Assembly (NCBI GenBank): GCA_001784275.1
Contig: MFQB01000001.1
Coordinates: 1-15,629 of the forward strand
Direction: 5' to 3'
DNA from: Candidatus Magasanikbacteria bacterium RIFCSPHIGHO2_02_FULL_47_14
Lineage (GTDB): Bacteria > Patescibacteriota > Patescibacteriia > Magasanikbacterales > UBA922
DNA length: 15,629 nt
Every line of letters begins with the position of its first letter. Position 1 is the first letter of the stretch. A program made the translations under genes and the position numbers. Shown here in pieces: positions 6,789 to 13,990 of this stretch. The notes beneath the pieces were generated by a model, which was not told the DNA's origin, ran no database searches, and saw only the letters and a list, made by a program, of their open reading frames with translations.

Positions 6789-7170
6789 TCACGGTTTTGC
6801 AACCTTGGTAAGCGTTATAGTTGCAGGAGCAATTGGCGGCGCTATCGCGGTTGGACTTTTGTTGGGAGGTACTGACGCTGTGGACTTGGCCGAAGCAGCG
6901 CAAGAAGCCCATCAGGCACGTGCCTTGGCAGACGCGTGTACAGAACAAGCACTTCAGACTCTTCATGACGATCTGTCATTTACAGGCTCTGTGCAGCTCA
7001 CTCTATCCACCGGCACCTGTACAGCCGAGGTCTTGAATTTAGGCGGGGCACAACGGGAAGTGAGGTCCAATGGAACAGCGGTCAATACTACTCGACGGGT
7101 CCGTATCATTATAGATGCTCTTCAGCCAACGATCTCGGTTTCAAGTTCAGAAGACGTTACCTCCTTTTGA
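6760..7170 (+). CDS. PilX/GspK-like pilin-related protein lacking the +5 glutamate
   Basis: 136 residues. A polar, His-rich leader of 12 residues ends in G12^F13, followed by a hydrophobic segment (ATLVSVIVAGAIGGAIAVG) as in prepilins. The residue at +5 is Val17 rather than Glu. Family knowledge: loss of this Glu is usual for GspK/PilX-type tip pseudopilins, which cap the filament. C60 and C87 could form a disulfide. The rest is a helix (LAEAAQEAHQARALADACTEQA) and a small beta region. It is last in the overlapping pilB-to-minor-pilin series and overlaps the previous gene by 29 bases, so no independent ribosome binding site is expected. It is short for GspK, so PilX-like is preferred. Confidence 0.72.
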   Translation: MAQHHFDHNNHGFATLVSVIVAGAIGGAIAVGLLLGGTDAVDLAEAAQEAHQARALADACTEQALQTLHDDLSFTGSVQLTLSTGTCTAEVLNLGGAQREVRSNGTAVNTTRRVRIIIDALQPTISVSSSEDVTSF

Positions 7171-7184
7171 AGAAAGTGAGTATG

Positions 7185-7193
7185 TGGTATACT
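7185..7193 (+). promoter_or_regulatory. Extended -10 promoter of the major prepilin gene
   Basis: TGG followed by TATACT (7188-7193) forms an extended -10; the hexamer 17 bases upstream (TTTTGA, 7165-7170) is a poor -35. Initiation near 7200 would give a leader of about 75 bases that includes GATAAT/ATTATC (7214-7219, 7226-7231), a small AT-rich hairpin. A separate promoter fits a major pilin made in excess of the assembly proteins. Confidence 0.6.
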
Positions 7194-7274
7194 GTTCCCG
7201 TGCAGTATTTTGAGATAATATAGCGATTATCAATCATTCGTTGTTTATCATTTATTTTTTTAACCACCGTACCT

Positions 7275-7736
7275 ATGCAGGTCCGCAACAATCGAGGATT
7301 TACCTTATTGGAAATTCTCTTGGTCGTCGCCGCGATTGCCATCTTAGCCGGTATCGTCATTGTCGCCATTAACCCGGGGCGACAGATTGGAAAGACAAAT
7401 AACGCACAGCGCAACTCAGATGTCACCACCATCTTGAATGCAGTCAGTCAATATGCCATCGACAACAGCGGTTCGTTGCCATCATCGATCCCCACATCAG
7501 CAGACTGTCCCGGAGTGGCAACAAACGAGGTCTGTAAAACCGGTGGTGACTGTGCCAACCTGGTTGATCTCTCTGTCTTAACCACCAGCTCCATCTACAT
7601 CCCATCCCTCCCGACTGACCCAACCGGTGCAAGTACCAATGGCGCCGGCTACCACATTGCCAAAGACGCCAATGGCAGAGTCACGGTTTGTGCTCCTGAT
7701 GCAGAACAAAGTGAAACCATCAGTGTGACGAGATAA
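7275..7736 (+). CDS. pilA: Major type IV prepilin (PilA-like)
   Basis: 153 residues. Leader MQVRNNRG^FTLLE has cleavage after Gly8 and Glu13 at mature +5, then the classic hydrophobic alpha1 helix (ILLVVAAIAILAGIVIVAIN, 14-33). The segment INPGRQIGKTNNAQRNSDVTTILNAVSQY (about 32-60) is typical of the pilins of Patescibacteria and other GspG/PilA-like proteins. Four cysteines (78, 87, 93, 139) could form two disulfides in the globular domain. Separate promoter, 104-base gap from the minor pilin operon, and a strong terminator just downstream mark it as the likely main pilus subunit. No Shine-Dalgarno is seen before the ATG. Major-subunit status is inferred from length, simplicity and promoter, not shown directly. 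Confidence 0.88.
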   Translation: MQVRNNRGFTLLEILLVVAAIAILAGIVIVAINPGRQIGKTNNAQRNSDVTTILNAVSQYAIDNSGSLPSSIPTSADCPGVATNEVCKTGGDCANLVDLSVLTTSSIYIPSLPTDPTGASTNGAGYHIAKDANGRVTVCAPDAEQSETISVTR

Positions 7737-7750
7737 TAGTACGTAAAAAT

Positions 7751-7780
7751 ATAAAACCACCCCAAGCGGGGTGGTTTTAT
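7751..7780. terminator. Bidirectional terminator between pilA and rnpB
   Basis: A perfect 13-bp stem, ATAAAACCACCCC (7751-7763) with GGGGTGGTTTTAT (7768-7780), encloses a 4-base loop. T-rich on both strands, it can end pilA on the plus strand and rnpB on the minus strand. Confidence 0.9.
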
Positions 7781-7781
7781 A

Positions 7782-8211
7782 TGTCCATACCATAAGCCGA
7801 ATTTTGTGCCGCCCCCGCCAAGCAGGGCAAGCCCTGCAAAGCGGAAGGTGATGGTCATTTCTCTTGATCCTGCATTGCTGCAGAATTCTAACGAGCGAAC
7901 TTTTCGAATCCCCGTTTAGGGGAAACGCTGCTCTTTCTTCAGGTAGGGTTTACCACGCGCATCCTGTCACCAGGAGGCGAGTATCGTAGGTTGATGTGGT
8001 GCATATGCGAACTCATCAATCACCGACACACGTTTCACCTTTGATCCCGATTTGCGTCGGGACTAGTATCGTCTCTGTGGCACTGTCCCTAAACCGATGT
8101 CGCCATCGGCCCGGTGGGCGTTACCCACTACCTATAAATGAAGTTCGGACTTTCCTCCCCGATGCACTCTCGCAAAGCGGGATGAATCGAGGTGACCATG
8201 TGGTATGGACA
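7782..8211 (-). ncRNA. rnpB: RNase P RNA (class A)
   Basis: RNase P RNA is the catalytic RNA that removes tRNA 5' leaders. On the minus strand the ends pair as helix P1: TGTCCATACCA (8211-8201) with TGGTATGGACA (7792-7782). Conserved elements appear in order: GAGGAAAGTCCGAAC (near 8158-8144), ACAGTGCCACAGAGA, AAAGGTGAAACG, GGTAAACCC, AGAGAAATGACCATC, and the 3' core ACAAAATTCGGCTTA (7807-7793), whose TTCGG pairs with CCGAA to make P4. About 430 bases, at the long end for class A. It has its own consensus promoter, is convergent with pilA and ends in the shared terminator. Between the fourth and fifth conserved regions it carries an extended GC-rich hairpin (7815-7844). This RNA accounts for the long stretch without protein genes; the small frames inside it should not be annotated. 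Exact ends are inferred from P1. Confidence 0.95.
7815..7844 (-). repeat. Extended GC-rich hairpin inside RNase P RNA
   Basis: GCAGGGC (7822-7828) and GCCCTGC (7831-7837) form a 7-bp stem with a 2-base spacer, flanked by CCGC (7815-7818) and GCGG (7841-7844), which can add 4 bp across an internal loop. Its position between conserved regions IV and V corresponds to the P18 area of class A RNase P RNA. Confidence 0.65.
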
Positions 8212-8216
8212 GCAAA

Positions 8217-8245
8217 AATATAGCAAAAAAATGAGGTTTTGTCAA
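8217..8245 (-). promoter_or_regulatory. rnpB promoter (TTGACA-17-TATATT, extended -10)
   Basis: Minus-strand -35 TTGACA (8245-8240), a 17-base spacer ending TTTTTTTGC, and -10 TATATT (8222-8217) with TGC just before it. The expected start point falls within a few bases of 8211, where helix P1 of the RNase P RNA begins. Confidence 0.85.
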
Positions 8246-8246
8246 G

Positions 8247-8276
8247 TTGACCAGAGCATGGCGTGAGTGTTACTAT
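8247..8276 (+). promoter_or_regulatory. Promoter of the surface-glycan operon (TTGACC-18-TACTAT)
   Basis: -35 TTGACC (8247-8252), an 18-base spacer and -10 TACTAT (8271-8276), preceded by TGT. An alternative -10 is TATACG (8274-8279) with a poor 21-base spacer. Its -35 lies one base from the -35 of the divergent rnpB promoter. Initiation near 8283 leaves fewer than 10 bases before the ATG at 8292. Confidence 0.6.
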
Positions 8277-8291
8277 ACGTGAGAAATTGTT

Positions 8292-9710
8292 ATGAAACGC
8301 TTCGAGTTATTTTTCATGGTCTTGCAGGTGCCGGTCGATTTTATCGGATTGATTTTGGCGGCAGTGTGTGCGTATCTTCTCCGCTTTACCGAGTGGGCTG
8401 AGCGACTGCGACCGGTGATGTTCGACATGGCGCTTGCCGAGTTTCTCTCGCGCATTTTTTTTGTCGTGATTTTTTGGCTGGTAGTGTTTGCCTTTGCCGG
8501 CTTGTACGCACCGCGCCCGCATCGTCGATTTGCCAACGATATTAATCGCATTATCATTGCGTCATCAGCAGTCATTGGAGTGGTCGCTGTGTACCTGTTG
8601 TTTACGCAACAGTCTTTTGATTCTCGATTTCTTATTGCATCGAGCTGGATACTGGCAGTCTTTTTTGTTATTCTGGGTCGGCTTATCATGCGCGGACTGA
8701 AAGGGATTTTGTACCGCATGGGCCTTGGTCTCCGTCGAGTTGCAGTTATTGGAAATGATTCAATTGCGACTGAGTTAATTGGAGTGTTTGAACGCCGACC
8801 AGAGCTGGGGTACCACGTGGTCAAACAGTACGACACATTTAACGTAGAGACGAGAAATGCGTTATCTGCCGAGCCACTCGACGAAATTATTATGACAAAT
8901 CCACGTGCGCATGAACGCGACACTTTGCGCGCATTGGAGTTCGCCAACCAACGTCACATCGGTTTTAAATACTCTGCTGACCTGTTTGCAACTTTGTCAG
9001 CAAACATGAGCATTCATCCGTTGGCAGGTGTCCCAATTATCGAGATTAAAAAGACTCGGTTAGAGGGGTGGGGGCGTGTTGTAAAACGCCTTTTTGATGT
9101 GGTGTTTAGTCTCCTGGTGATTATCGTATTGTCACCGGTGATGGTCATTGTTGCCTGTGTTATTTTAATTGAGACCGGCAGACCTGTTATTTACAAAAAT
9201 GAACGGGTCGGAGTTCGAAGTCGGCATTTTTTCACTTTCAAGTTTCGTTCCATGCATCAGAAAGACTCCACCGGTGTCCAGTTTGGCACCGAGGGTAAGA
9301 AAGCAGAGCAGCGTGAAAAAAATTTGATTGCGAAGCAGAACTCAAAACAAGGACCGATCTACAAGATTGCCAACGATCCGCGGATCACGCCGTTTGGGCG
9401 CTTTCTCAGGCGTTGGAGTATCGATGAAATTCCACAGTTTTTTAATGTGTTGCATGGCGAGATGAGTATTGTTGGCCCAAGGCCTCACCAACCGCGGGAG
9501 GTCGCAGGCTATGCCAAAGAACATACGGTTGTCTTTGCCATTAAGCCGGGCATTACCGGACTTGCCCAGATTTCCGGACGTAGCGACTTGTCGTTTGAAG
9601 ATGAGATGAGACTTGATGCACTCTATATTGAAAAGTGGAGCTTGTGGCTTGATGTGATTATCTCTATCAAAACTCCATTTATCTTATTTAAGAAAAGAAA
9701 AGCGCTGTGA
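8292..9710 (+). CDS. Polyprenyl-phosphate sugar-phosphate transferase (WcaJ/WbaP type)
   Basis: It starts surface polysaccharide synthesis by moving a sugar-1-phosphate from a nucleotide sugar onto a polyprenyl phosphate at the inner membrane. The 472-residue layout is standard for the polyprenyl glycosylphosphotransferase family: N-terminal membrane segments (about 8-30, 52-71, 85-104, 113-131), a Rossmann-like domain (about 147-250, starting RRVAVIGND), then the bacterial sugar transferase domain (262-472). The latter opens with VKRLFDVVFSLL, a membrane-entering helix, then KNERVGVRSRHFFTFKFRSM, the acid pair D378-E379 in WSIDEIPQ (catalytic in the related PglC), SIVGPRPH, KPGITGLAQISGR and the C-terminal DALYIEKWSLWLD. 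First gene of the glycan operon; its stop overlaps the GTG of the next gene (GTGA). The sugar used cannot be told from sequence. Confidence 0.94.
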   Translation: MKRFELFFMVLQVPVDFIGLILAAVCAYLLRFTEWAERLRPVMFDMALAEFLSRIFFVVIFWLVVFAFAGLYAPRPHRRFANDINRIIIASSAVIGVVAVYLLFTQQSFDSRFLIASSWILAVFFVILGRLIMRGLKGILYRMGLGLRRVAVIGNDSIATELIGVFERRPELGYHVVKQYDTFNVETRNALSAEPLDEIIMTNPRAHERDTLRALEFANQRHIGFKYSADLFATLSANMSIHPLAGVPIIEIKKTRLEGWGRVVKRLFDVVFSLLVIIVLSPVMVIVACVILIETGRPVIYKNERVGVRSRHFFTFKFRSMHQKDSTGVQFGTEGKKAEQREKNLIAKQNSKQGPIYKIANDPRITPFGRFLRRWSIDEIPQFFNVLHGEMSIVGPRPHQPREVAGYAKEHTVVFAIKPGITGLAQISGRSDLSFEDEMRLDALYIEKWSLWLDVIISIKTPFILFKKRKAL

Positions 9711-10855
9711 AGATTGCCCTGGTTCACGACTATCTTGCCCAAGACGGGGGAGCTGAACGAGTCTTAAAAGCATTTCATCAGTTATGGCCCGAGGCGCCTA
9801 TTTTTGTCTTGTTCCACGACAAAGGAAAGGTGGATGGATTTGAAGACGCGACAGTGAAACAGTCGTTTATTGGAAAAATTCCATTTGCAAAAAAAAGGTA
9901 CCAGTGGTTACTGCCCTGGATGCCGATTGCAACTGAGCGCCACAACCTGCATGATTTTGATGTGGTGTTATCTTCCACCAGCGCATTTGCAAAGGGTGTT
10001 CTCACCAGACCTGATACGTTGCATATCTCGTATTGCCACACGCCGACACGGTATTTGTGGACCGATACGCATGAGTACATTGAAGATTTAAAATATAATC
10101 GGATTATAAAAGCATTTCTGCCGCCACTGATTCACCGTTTGCGTTTATGGGATCGCATGAGCATTGATCGCGTCGATTATTTTGTCGCAAACTCGAATAC
10201 CGTTCGACAACGAATTCAAAAGTACTATCGCCGTGAAAGTGATATCATTTTTCCACCGGTTGATGTCGACCTTTTTTCGGTTGGTGACGCGAAAGACTAT
10301 TATGTAACCGGCGGTCGGCTCGTTCCATATAAACGTTTTGACCTGGTTGTTCAGGCATTTAATCGGTTGGGTTGGCCATTGAAAATCTTTGGCTCCGGTC
10401 CTGAGCTTGCTCGGTTGAGAAAAAGGGCACGATTCAATATCGAGTTCGTGGGACGTGTAACAGAAACAGAAAAAGCCGATTTGTTGCGCCATGCACGAGC
10501 TTTCATCCATCCACAACTCGAGGACTTGGGAATTACGCCGATTGAATCAATGGCGAGTGGAACACCGGTGATCGCGTATGGCGTTGGCGGCGTGACAGAG
10601 ACTGTTCTCCCTGGCAAGACCGGTGTATTTTTTTACCGACAAAATTGGGAGGAGTTGTTGGATGCGCTTTTGAATTTTGATCCGCATGCATGGGACCGGG
10701 TGCACATCCGAGATCATGCCTTAAAATTCAGTACAGACTCTTTCAAACGTCGTGTCAGACGGTACGTCGAAGATCGGTATGAAGAGTTTCAACAAGGACT
10801 CAATCAGTGTCAGATGCCGCTTCGTTTTGAGGAGCGTCGAAAAGAGCTGGTATGA
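9707..10855 (+). CDS. GT4-family glycosyltransferase (WbaZ-like)
   Basis: 382 residues with the GT-B fold of family GT4, probably adding a sugar (often mannose in WbaZ relatives) to the lipid-linked glycan at the cytoplasmic face of the membrane. The start MKIALVHDYLAQDGGAERVL contains the glycine-rich loop of the acceptor domain; HTPTRYLW (111-118) is typical of WbaZ-like enzymes. The donor domain begins at about 196 (YYVTGGRLVPYKRFDLVVQA) and has the E-x7-E motif E272/E280 in LEDLGITPIESMASGTPVIA. Length is normal. The GTG start at 9707 overlaps the previous stop by 4 bases and the gene ends in an ATGA overlap with the next, so translation is coupled. Family assignment is firm; donor and acceptor are not known. 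Confidence 0.9.
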   Translation: MKIALVHDYLAQDGGAERVLKAFHQLWPEAPIFVLFHDKGKVDGFEDATVKQSFIGKIPFAKKRYQWLLPWMPIATERHNLHDFDVVLSSTSAFAKGVLTRPDTLHISYCHTPTRYLWTDTHEYIEDLKYNRIIKAFLPPLIHRLRLWDRMSIDRVDYFVANSNTVRQRIQKYYRRESDIIFPPVDVDLFSVGDAKDYYVTGGRLVPYKRFDLVVQAFNRLGWPLKIFGSGPELARLRKRARFNIEFVGRVTETEKADLLRHARAFIHPQLEDLGITPIESMASGTPVIAYGVGGVTETVLPGKTGVFFYRQNWEELLDALLNFDPHAWDRVHIRDHALKFSTDSFKRRVRRYVEDRYEEFQQGLNQCQMPLRFEERRKELV

Positions 10856-11967
10856 GAATTGGAGTTGATTGCCGGCCGCTTATGGAGCAACACCGTACCG
10901 GTGTTGGGGAGTACACGTATCAGTTGATACAGGCATTGCAGTCTTTGTCTGCACCGCATGAATATATATTTTTTTCTAGCGGAATACGGAAGAGGGGCGC
11001 AACTCCTTCCTCGGTTCATGTGGCTGTGCCGAATAAGTTAGTCAGTGCCGCAACCTTTTTTTTCGACCGACCATATCTCGACAGGTTAGTTGAAAAGAAA
11101 AAAGGGAGACCGGATGTCTTTTTCTCTCCGAACTTAAATTTTACATCAGTGTCGCCGAAATGTAGATACGCATTAATGATTCATGACCTGTCTTTTGAGC
11201 TTCAGCCCAAGTGGTACACTAAAAAACAGAGACTATGGCACCGCGCGGTTCGTCCGCGCACACAGTGCCAGCGCGCAGACGCGATTATCGTGCCCTCAGA
11301 AAATACCAAACGCGATGTTGCGCATGTGTATGGTGTCGATTCTGAAAAAATACATGTTATCTATCCGGGTGTTTTTCAGGAAGACTTTGAAAAACAAAAA
11401 AAAACTTTTGAAGATGTGCGGAAAAAGTATAATCTTCCAGAGCATTTTTTTCTGTATCTCGGAACGATTGAACCGCGAAAAAATGTTGATGGGATTATCA
11501 AGGCGTTTAATCTTTTTAAAAAACAACACCCCGACCACCCGGCCCACTTGGTACTGGCAGGAGGATGGGGGTGGGGAAGTACGTTGGTGAGACGCTTGAT
11601 AGACGAGACACCGAGTGTGCAGTACATTGGGTATGTTGACGCTGCAGATAAGCCGTCCTTGTATCAGCTGGCAGATGTCTTTGTGTATCCCAGCTTCTAT
11701 GAAGGGTTTGGGCTGCCGGTTGTAGAGGCGATGGCATATGGAGTTCCGGTTGTAGCCAGCAACAGGTCATCTCTGCCAGAGGTGACGCAAGGCAAAGCAG
11801 CGTTGGTTAATCCGTATGATGTCGGAGAAGTCGCAGATGCCCTGCAATGGGTAACAAAGAACCCTGAGATCGCACAAAAGATTGCAGAAGAAGCAAAGCA
11901 GACTGCACAAAACTATCAGTGGCAAAAAACAGCACAGGCATTTTTATCTCTTATGTCACATATATAA
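10852..11967 (+). CDS. GT4-family glycosyltransferase (MtfB-like), first copy
   Basis: 371 residues, GT-B fold. MRIGVDCRPLMEQHRTGVGEY opens the acceptor domain as in the MtfB-like mannosyltransferase group; ALMIHDLSFELQP (107-119) and IIVPSENTKRDV follow. The donor domain begins near 199 (FFLYLGTIEPRKN) and contains E284-x7-E292 in YEGFGLPVVEAMAYGVPVVAS. Start ATG overlaps the previous stop (ATGA); AGAG or GGAG lies just upstream. It ends 3 bases before the small Cys-containing gene. It is a paralogue of the transferase at 12384-13490, sharing domain order and the MRIGxD start, but it differs along its length, so the duplication is old. Probably adds successive residues of one repeat unit. 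Confidence 0.9.
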   Translation: MRIGVDCRPLMEQHRTGVGEYTYQLIQALQSLSAPHEYIFFSSGIRKRGATPSSVHVAVPNKLVSAATFFFDRPYLDRLVEKKKGRPDVFFSPNLNFTSVSPKCRYALMIHDLSFELQPKWYTKKQRLWHRAVRPRTQCQRADAIIVPSENTKRDVAHVYGVDSEKIHVIYPGVFQEDFEKQKKTFEDVRKKYNLPEHFFLYLGTIEPRKNVDGIIKAFNLFKKQHPDHPAHLVLAGGWGWGSTLVRRLIDETPSVQYIGYVDAADKPSLYQLADVFVYPSFYEGFGLPVVEAMAYGVPVVASNRSSLPEVTQGKAALVNPYDVGEVADALQWVTKNPEIAQKIAEEAKQTAQNYQWQKTAQAFLSLMSHI

Positions 11968-11970
11968 TAT

Positions 11971-12381
11971 ATGGAGTATAGAAAACATCGCGAACGCATA
12001 CCAAAACATCTCCTCAGTTTGCTTTTTATTTACCCGCCACTTGTTCCGATGATATTCTTAGACCTCTTTTTAGAGGTATATCATCGTATCTGCTTTCCGC
12101 TTTACGGTTATCCCTACGTCAAAAGAAGTGCATACATTCGTATTGACCGACATAAGTTGTCCTATCTTCGGTGGTGGCAGAAGTTAAACTGCATGTATTG
12201 CGGGTATGCCAACGGTTTAGTGCATTATGCAACCGTTATTGCAGGGGAAACAGAAAGATATTGGTGTTCAATTCAGCATAAAAAAGTACGGGGAGAGGTT
12301 TTTTATCCGCCGGAACATCACAAAGACTTTGTTCCGTATGGCGATAAAAAGGCGCTTAACGCATTTCTTCATGAAAAATAA
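11971..12381 (+). CDS. Small conserved protein of unknown function with a C-x2-C...C-x3-H pattern
   Basis: 136 residues; function not known. Residues 13-36 are hydrophobic (LLSLLFIYPPLVPMIFLDLF) and may form a membrane hairpin or helix. A basic patch (KRSAYIRIDRHKLSYL) precedes the key pattern C74-x2-C77 (NCMYCGYANGLVHY) and C99-x3-H103 (YWCSIQH), which could hold a zinc or another metal. C41 also exists. I recall similar proteins in other Patescibacteria but no function. It sits between two GT4 genes, 3 bases from each neighbour, so it is co-transcribed with the glycan genes and may assist glycan synthesis or tether the enzymes at the membrane; this is inference. No Shine-Dalgarno; the TATAAT-like string before the ATG is too close to serve as its promoter. 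Confidence 0.8.
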   Translation: MEYRKHRERIPKHLLSLLFIYPPLVPMIFLDLFLEVYHRICFPLYGYPYVKRSAYIRIDRHKLSYLRWWQKLNCMYCGYANGLVHYATVIAGETERYWCSIQHKKVRGEVFYPPEHHKDFVPYGDKKALNAFLHEK

Positions 12382-12383
12382 CT

Positions 12384-13490
12384 ATGCGCATTGGGATTGA
12401 CGCACGCATGATGGGGAAGGGGTATGGAATTGGTCGATATATTGAAGAGCTGGTCGACGGACTTTTGAAATTGGATTCTCAAAACGAATACGTCTTATTT
12501 GTTCGTCCGGGAGTTGTAGAACGTGCTCGATTTTCTGGGAGTAGGTTTTCGGTTGTTGAAACTTCTGTCCCTTGGTACTCGTGGCAAGAACAGGTTTTTT
12601 TCTCCAAATTAATTAACCATGCCCGAGTCGATCTGATGCATTTTCCACACTGGAACGTTCCTTTGCTGTACCGGGGAAGGTTTGTTGTGACCATTCACGA
12701 CTTAACCATGTATCACTACCCACGTCCCGAAGCGACAACACTCGGACCAGTAACATATTGGGTGAAGGACCATATTCATCGTATGGTTGTGCGACATGCC
12801 GTAGAGGCTGCGCAGCATATTTTTGTTACGAGTGAGTTTACGAAACAAGATGTGTGTGAAACCCTCGCTGTGCCTGAAGAAAAAATGACCGTGACATATC
12901 AGGCCGCGTTTGAACGGAAAAAATCAATGGTTACCTCAACGTCTACGAAACCCACCAAGCCATATATATTATATGTCGGCGCGGCCTATCCACATAAAAA
13001 TATCGAGAACTTGATTCGGGCGTGGAAGATATTTACAGAAAAATACGATACTGAGCATGAGCTGGTACTTGTGGGTAAAAATGATTCCTTTTGGGACCGC
13101 TTGGTGTCTACTTTTGACATTACGCATCTTCCGCAATGTCGATACCTGGGTTTTGTGCCAGACGATGAGCTCGGCCAACTATACGCACATGCTTCGGTTT
13201 TTGTCTTCCCTTCTTTGTATGAAGGGTTTGGTCTTCCGCCGCTTGAGGCTATGGTGAGCGGTTTGCCGGTTGTCTCATCTGACAGAAGTTGTCTCAAAGA
13301 GGTGCTTGGGGATGGCGCGGCATATATCGACCCAGAAAACCCGGAAGATATAGCCCATACTCTCTATCAAGTAGTCAGCGATGCATCCCTACGTGAAGAG
13401 CTCATCCAAAAGGGGAGAAACCAGGCACGGAACTACTCCTGGGACAGATTAGTCCAACACACACTTGACGCATATATGAGGATTGGTTAG
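12384..13490 (+). CDS. GT4-family glycosyltransferase (MtfB-like), second copy
   Basis: 368 residues, GT-B fold. The start MRIGIDARMMGKGYGIGRY carries the glycine-rich acceptor loop; VVTIHDLTMYHYP (101-113) and IFVTSEFTKQDV follow. The donor domain begins at about 193 (PYILYVGAAYPHKNIENLI) with E280-x7-E288 in YEGFGLPPLEAMVSGLPVVSS. Full length for the group. It is a paralogue of the gene at 10852-11967 and the last gene of the glycan operon, starting 2 bases after the small Cys protein. Its 3' end overlaps a possible promoter (13465-13493) for the next gene. No Shine-Dalgarno is visible. Substrates cannot be assigned. Confidence 0.9.
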   Translation: MRIGIDARMMGKGYGIGRYIEELVDGLLKLDSQNEYVLFVRPGVVERARFSGSRFSVVETSVPWYSWQEQVFFSKLINHARVDLMHFPHWNVPLLYRGRFVVTIHDLTMYHYPRPEATTLGPVTYWVKDHIHRMVVRHAVEAAQHIFVTSEFTKQDVCETLAVPEEKMTVTYQAAFERKKSMVTSTSTKPTKPYILYVGAAYPHKNIENLIRAWKIFTEKYDTEHELVLVGKNDSFWDRLVSTFDITHLPQCRYLGFVPDDELGQLYAHASVFVFPSLYEGFGLPPLEAMVSGLPVVSSDRSCLKEVLGDGAAYIDPENPEDIAHTLYQVVSDASLREELIQKGRNQARNYSWDRLVQHTLDAYMRIG

Positions 13491-13493
13491 ACT
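13465..13493 (+). promoter_or_regulatory. Possible promoter for the 135-residue gene (TTGACG-17-TAGACT)
   Basis: TTGACG (13465-13470) and TAGACT (13488-13493) are 17 bases apart at the very end of the glycosyltransferase gene. It lacks the TGn seen in the other promoters of this window, so it is less certain. It would give a leader of about 30 bases containing the strong Shine-Dalgarno. Confidence 0.4.
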
Positions 13494-13520
13494 CGCAGTA
13501 TGCCTGTCGATCTATTTTTA

Positions 13521-13528
13521 AAGGAGGG
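13521..13528 (+). promoter_or_regulatory. Strong Shine-Dalgarno site (AAGGAGGG)
   Basis: AAGGAGGG lies just before the ATG at 13532, with AGGAGG ending 4 bases from it. It is the strongest ribosome binding site in the window and shows that this genome can use Shine-Dalgarno initiation although most genes here do not. Confidence 0.8.
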
Positions 13529-13531
13529 TTT

Positions 13532-13939
13532 ATGCAGCATACTGTTTGCGTCTCGCGACGCGAGGTGTCAGCACAGACATCTCAGAAAAAACACGTGGCA
13601 GAAAGTGCCCCATGCATAAAGGTCGAACAACAGATAGAGGATGGAGAAGAGTTACCGCTTAGTTGGTACCTTCAAGAACTTTTGACCTTGGTTGAAAGGA
13701 TCGATCGAGTACAGGACAATCTCATCATAAAGTTGATTGAACACGACGATTGTTTTGAAAAGGTGGAACGATACATGGCAACCCAGGGAGACGTGGATCT
13801 AATATTGCATCGGCAAGATACCGCCATTCACCTTATAGAAGCGTCGCATCTGTTTCAAAGTAAAACAGAACGCTGGATGAAACGAATTGAAGGTTTGATC
13901 CGAACGCAGTCGCTACATTTAAAGAAAATGCAAGAATAA
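13532..13939 (+). CDS. Hypothetical helical protein, 135 aa
   Basis: I do not recognise this protein. Residues 1-40 are polar and look disordered (Ser/Gln/Lys/Glu-rich). Residues 42-135 are strongly helical and amphipathic (WYLQELLTLVERIDRVQDNL, then HRQDTAIHLIEASHLFQSKT), suggesting a short coiled-coil or helical hairpin. No membrane segment or enzyme motif is seen. It has a strong AAGGAGGG ribosome binding site, a possible promoter of its own, and a terminator 4 bases after its stop codon, so it may be a single-gene unit between the glycan operon and yidC. The good ribosome binding site and isolated terminator support it as a real gene. Confidence 0.75.
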   Translation: MQHTVCVSRREVSAQTSQKKHVAESAPCIKVEQQIEDGEELPLSWYLQELLTLVERIDRVQDNLIIKLIEHDDCFEKVERYMATQGDVDLILHRQDTAIHLIEASHLFQSKTERWMKRIEGLIRTQSLHLKKMQE

Positions 13940-13942
13940 AAG

Positions 13943-13974
13943 AAAACGTCTCCCGGTCTGGCGGGGGACGTTTT
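13943..13974 (+). terminator. Rho-independent terminator
   Basis: AAAACGTCTCCCG (13943-13955) pairs with CGGGGGACGTTTT (13962-13974) with one T-G wobble and a 6-base loop. Only four T follow in the stem itself, so strength is moderate. It separates the 135-residue gene from the yidC promoter. Confidence 0.75.
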
Positions 13975-13990
13975 ATGTTGGGAGGCACAG

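Noticed and set aside
7649..8223. Small open frames on both strands between pilA and the sugar transferase
   Set aside because: This interval is RNase P RNA; its conserved structural elements explain the sequence and none of the frames resembles a protein.
11963..11968. TATAAT before the small Cys gene as a promoter
   Set aside because: The box ends 2 bases before the ATG, so RNA would start after the start codon; there is no -35 and the gene is inside a tightly packed operon.
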